Assembly: GCA_046760445.1 (NCBI GenBank)
Contig: JBHIEE010000036.1
Location: 1-22,054 of the forward strand
Direction of reading: 5' to 3'
DNA length: 22,054 nucleotides
From: JBHIEE01 sp046760445
Lineage (GTDB): Bacteria > Acidobacteriota > Aminicenantia > JdFR-78
The translations under genes and the position numbers were made by a program. Numbering within the stretch: position 1 is the first letter of the stretch; each line of letters starts with the position of its first letter. The notes under the pieces were generated by a model. That model made no database searches. It was not told the DNA's origin and saw only the letters and a list, made by a program, of their open reading frames with translations. Shown here piece after piece: positions 21,726 through 22,054 of the stretch.

Positions 21726-22054
21726 TGATGAGTGAATATTTTTGGCTAATACCTTTTTTTCCAGCAATTGGAGTAATACTTAATGGGATCTTCGGGATTA
21801 AATATTTTTCGAAAAAGATCGTTCATACTATTGCCTGTTCGACAGTTTTTCTCTCTTTTCTGTTAGCTGGGATAAGTTTTTTTAGTTTATTAGGGCTTCC
21901 TCCTGATGAGAGATTCTGGCGCTATGAATTATTTACTTGGATTCCTGGAGGAGTAACTCATTTATTTAATGGGCTCCAGGCGATTTTTAATGTCTCCGCC
22001 TCCTTTCAATTTGATCCTTTATCAGCAGTGATGGCGTTAGTTGTTTCTGGTGTA
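21725..22054 (+). CDS. nuoL: Complex I subunit L (NuoL), 5' part only
   Basis: The frame runs without a stop from ATG at 21725 (or the adjacent ATG at 21728) to the window end, giving 110 residues. YFWLIPFFPAIGVILNGIFG matches the first span of NuoL. VHTIACSTVFLSFLLAG follows as the second span, and SFQFDPLSAVMALVVSGV is the start of the conserved NuoL region around the third span. NuoL is an antiporter-like proton-pumping subunit; the bulk lies outside the window. Confidence 0.92.
   Translation, partial: MMSEYFWLIPFFPAIGVILNGIFGIKYFSKKIVHTIACSTVFLSFLLAGISFFSLLGLPPDERFWRYELFTWIPGGVTHLFNGLQAIFNVSASFQFDPLSAVMALVVSGV

Noticed and set aside
1..22054. CRISPR arrays, riboswitches and rRNA
   Set aside because: I saw no regularly spaced direct repeats, no leader with a recognisable riboswitch core and no rRNA-like sequence.

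Overview
The window is 22 kb of AT-rich bacterial DNA that carries core chromosomal genes, including dnaA and dnaN, so it is chromosomal and probably lies near the replication origin. A metallopeptidase/propeller protein ending in an outer-membrane beta-barrel implies a double-membrane cell. The two-domain ThyX, a complex I operon without nuoEFG, a split nuoJ and many short palindromic intergenic repeats suggest an uncultured, probably anaerobic candidate-phylum bacterium. No gene fixes the taxonomy, so the phylum is left open.

Layout. (1) 1-1758: a GC-rich hairpin repeat, then a minus-strand two-domain ThyX-type thymidylate synthase. (2) 1808-2155: tRNA-Pro(TGG) and tRNA-Arg(TCT), separated by stacked inverted repeats. 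(3) 2156-5516: a poorly coding stretch, a class I SAM methyltransferase and a complete IS1182-type insertion sequence with 18-bp perfect terminal inverted repeats; this is the most accessory-looking part. (4) 5679-9601: an HU-type DNA-binding protein, a bifunctional-type Rel/SpoT (p)ppGpp enzyme, and on the minus strand folD followed by rpmB (zinc-ribbon L28). (5) 9682-14068: an envelope cluster of a TPR protein, an unrecognised membrane-anchored protein and a 973-residue peptidase/TolB-like/BamA-like outer-membrane protein, interrupted by a short repeat cassette holding a four-helix-bundle gene remnant and a second copy of the 55-bp hairpin repeat. (6) 14088-16833: dnaA with three DnaA boxes in its leader, a very AT-rich spacer and dnaN, a likely oriC neighbourhood. 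(7) 16875-22054: nuoA-B-C-D-H-I-J(N)-J(C)-K-L, tightly packed and cut off inside nuoL.

How the genes relate. The nuo genes encode the quinone-reducing and membrane proton-pumping parts of a complex I-like enzyme. No NADH-oxidising module lies between nuoD and nuoH, so the electron donor may be something other than NADH, such as reduced ferredoxin. ThyX and FolD both belong to folate-linked one-carbon and thymidylate metabolism but are not co-transcribed here. Rel/SpoT, HU, DnaA and DnaN are growth and replication functions.

The points most worth a second look are the split nuoJ, the missing nuoEFG, the lack of a normal start codon for nuoA, a 26-bp hairpin that extends nuoC and reaches into the nuoD ribosome-binding site, the four-helix-bundle cassette, and promoters that sit almost directly on start codons, suggesting leaderless mRNAs. 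I did not find a clear wholly new defence or catalytic system.
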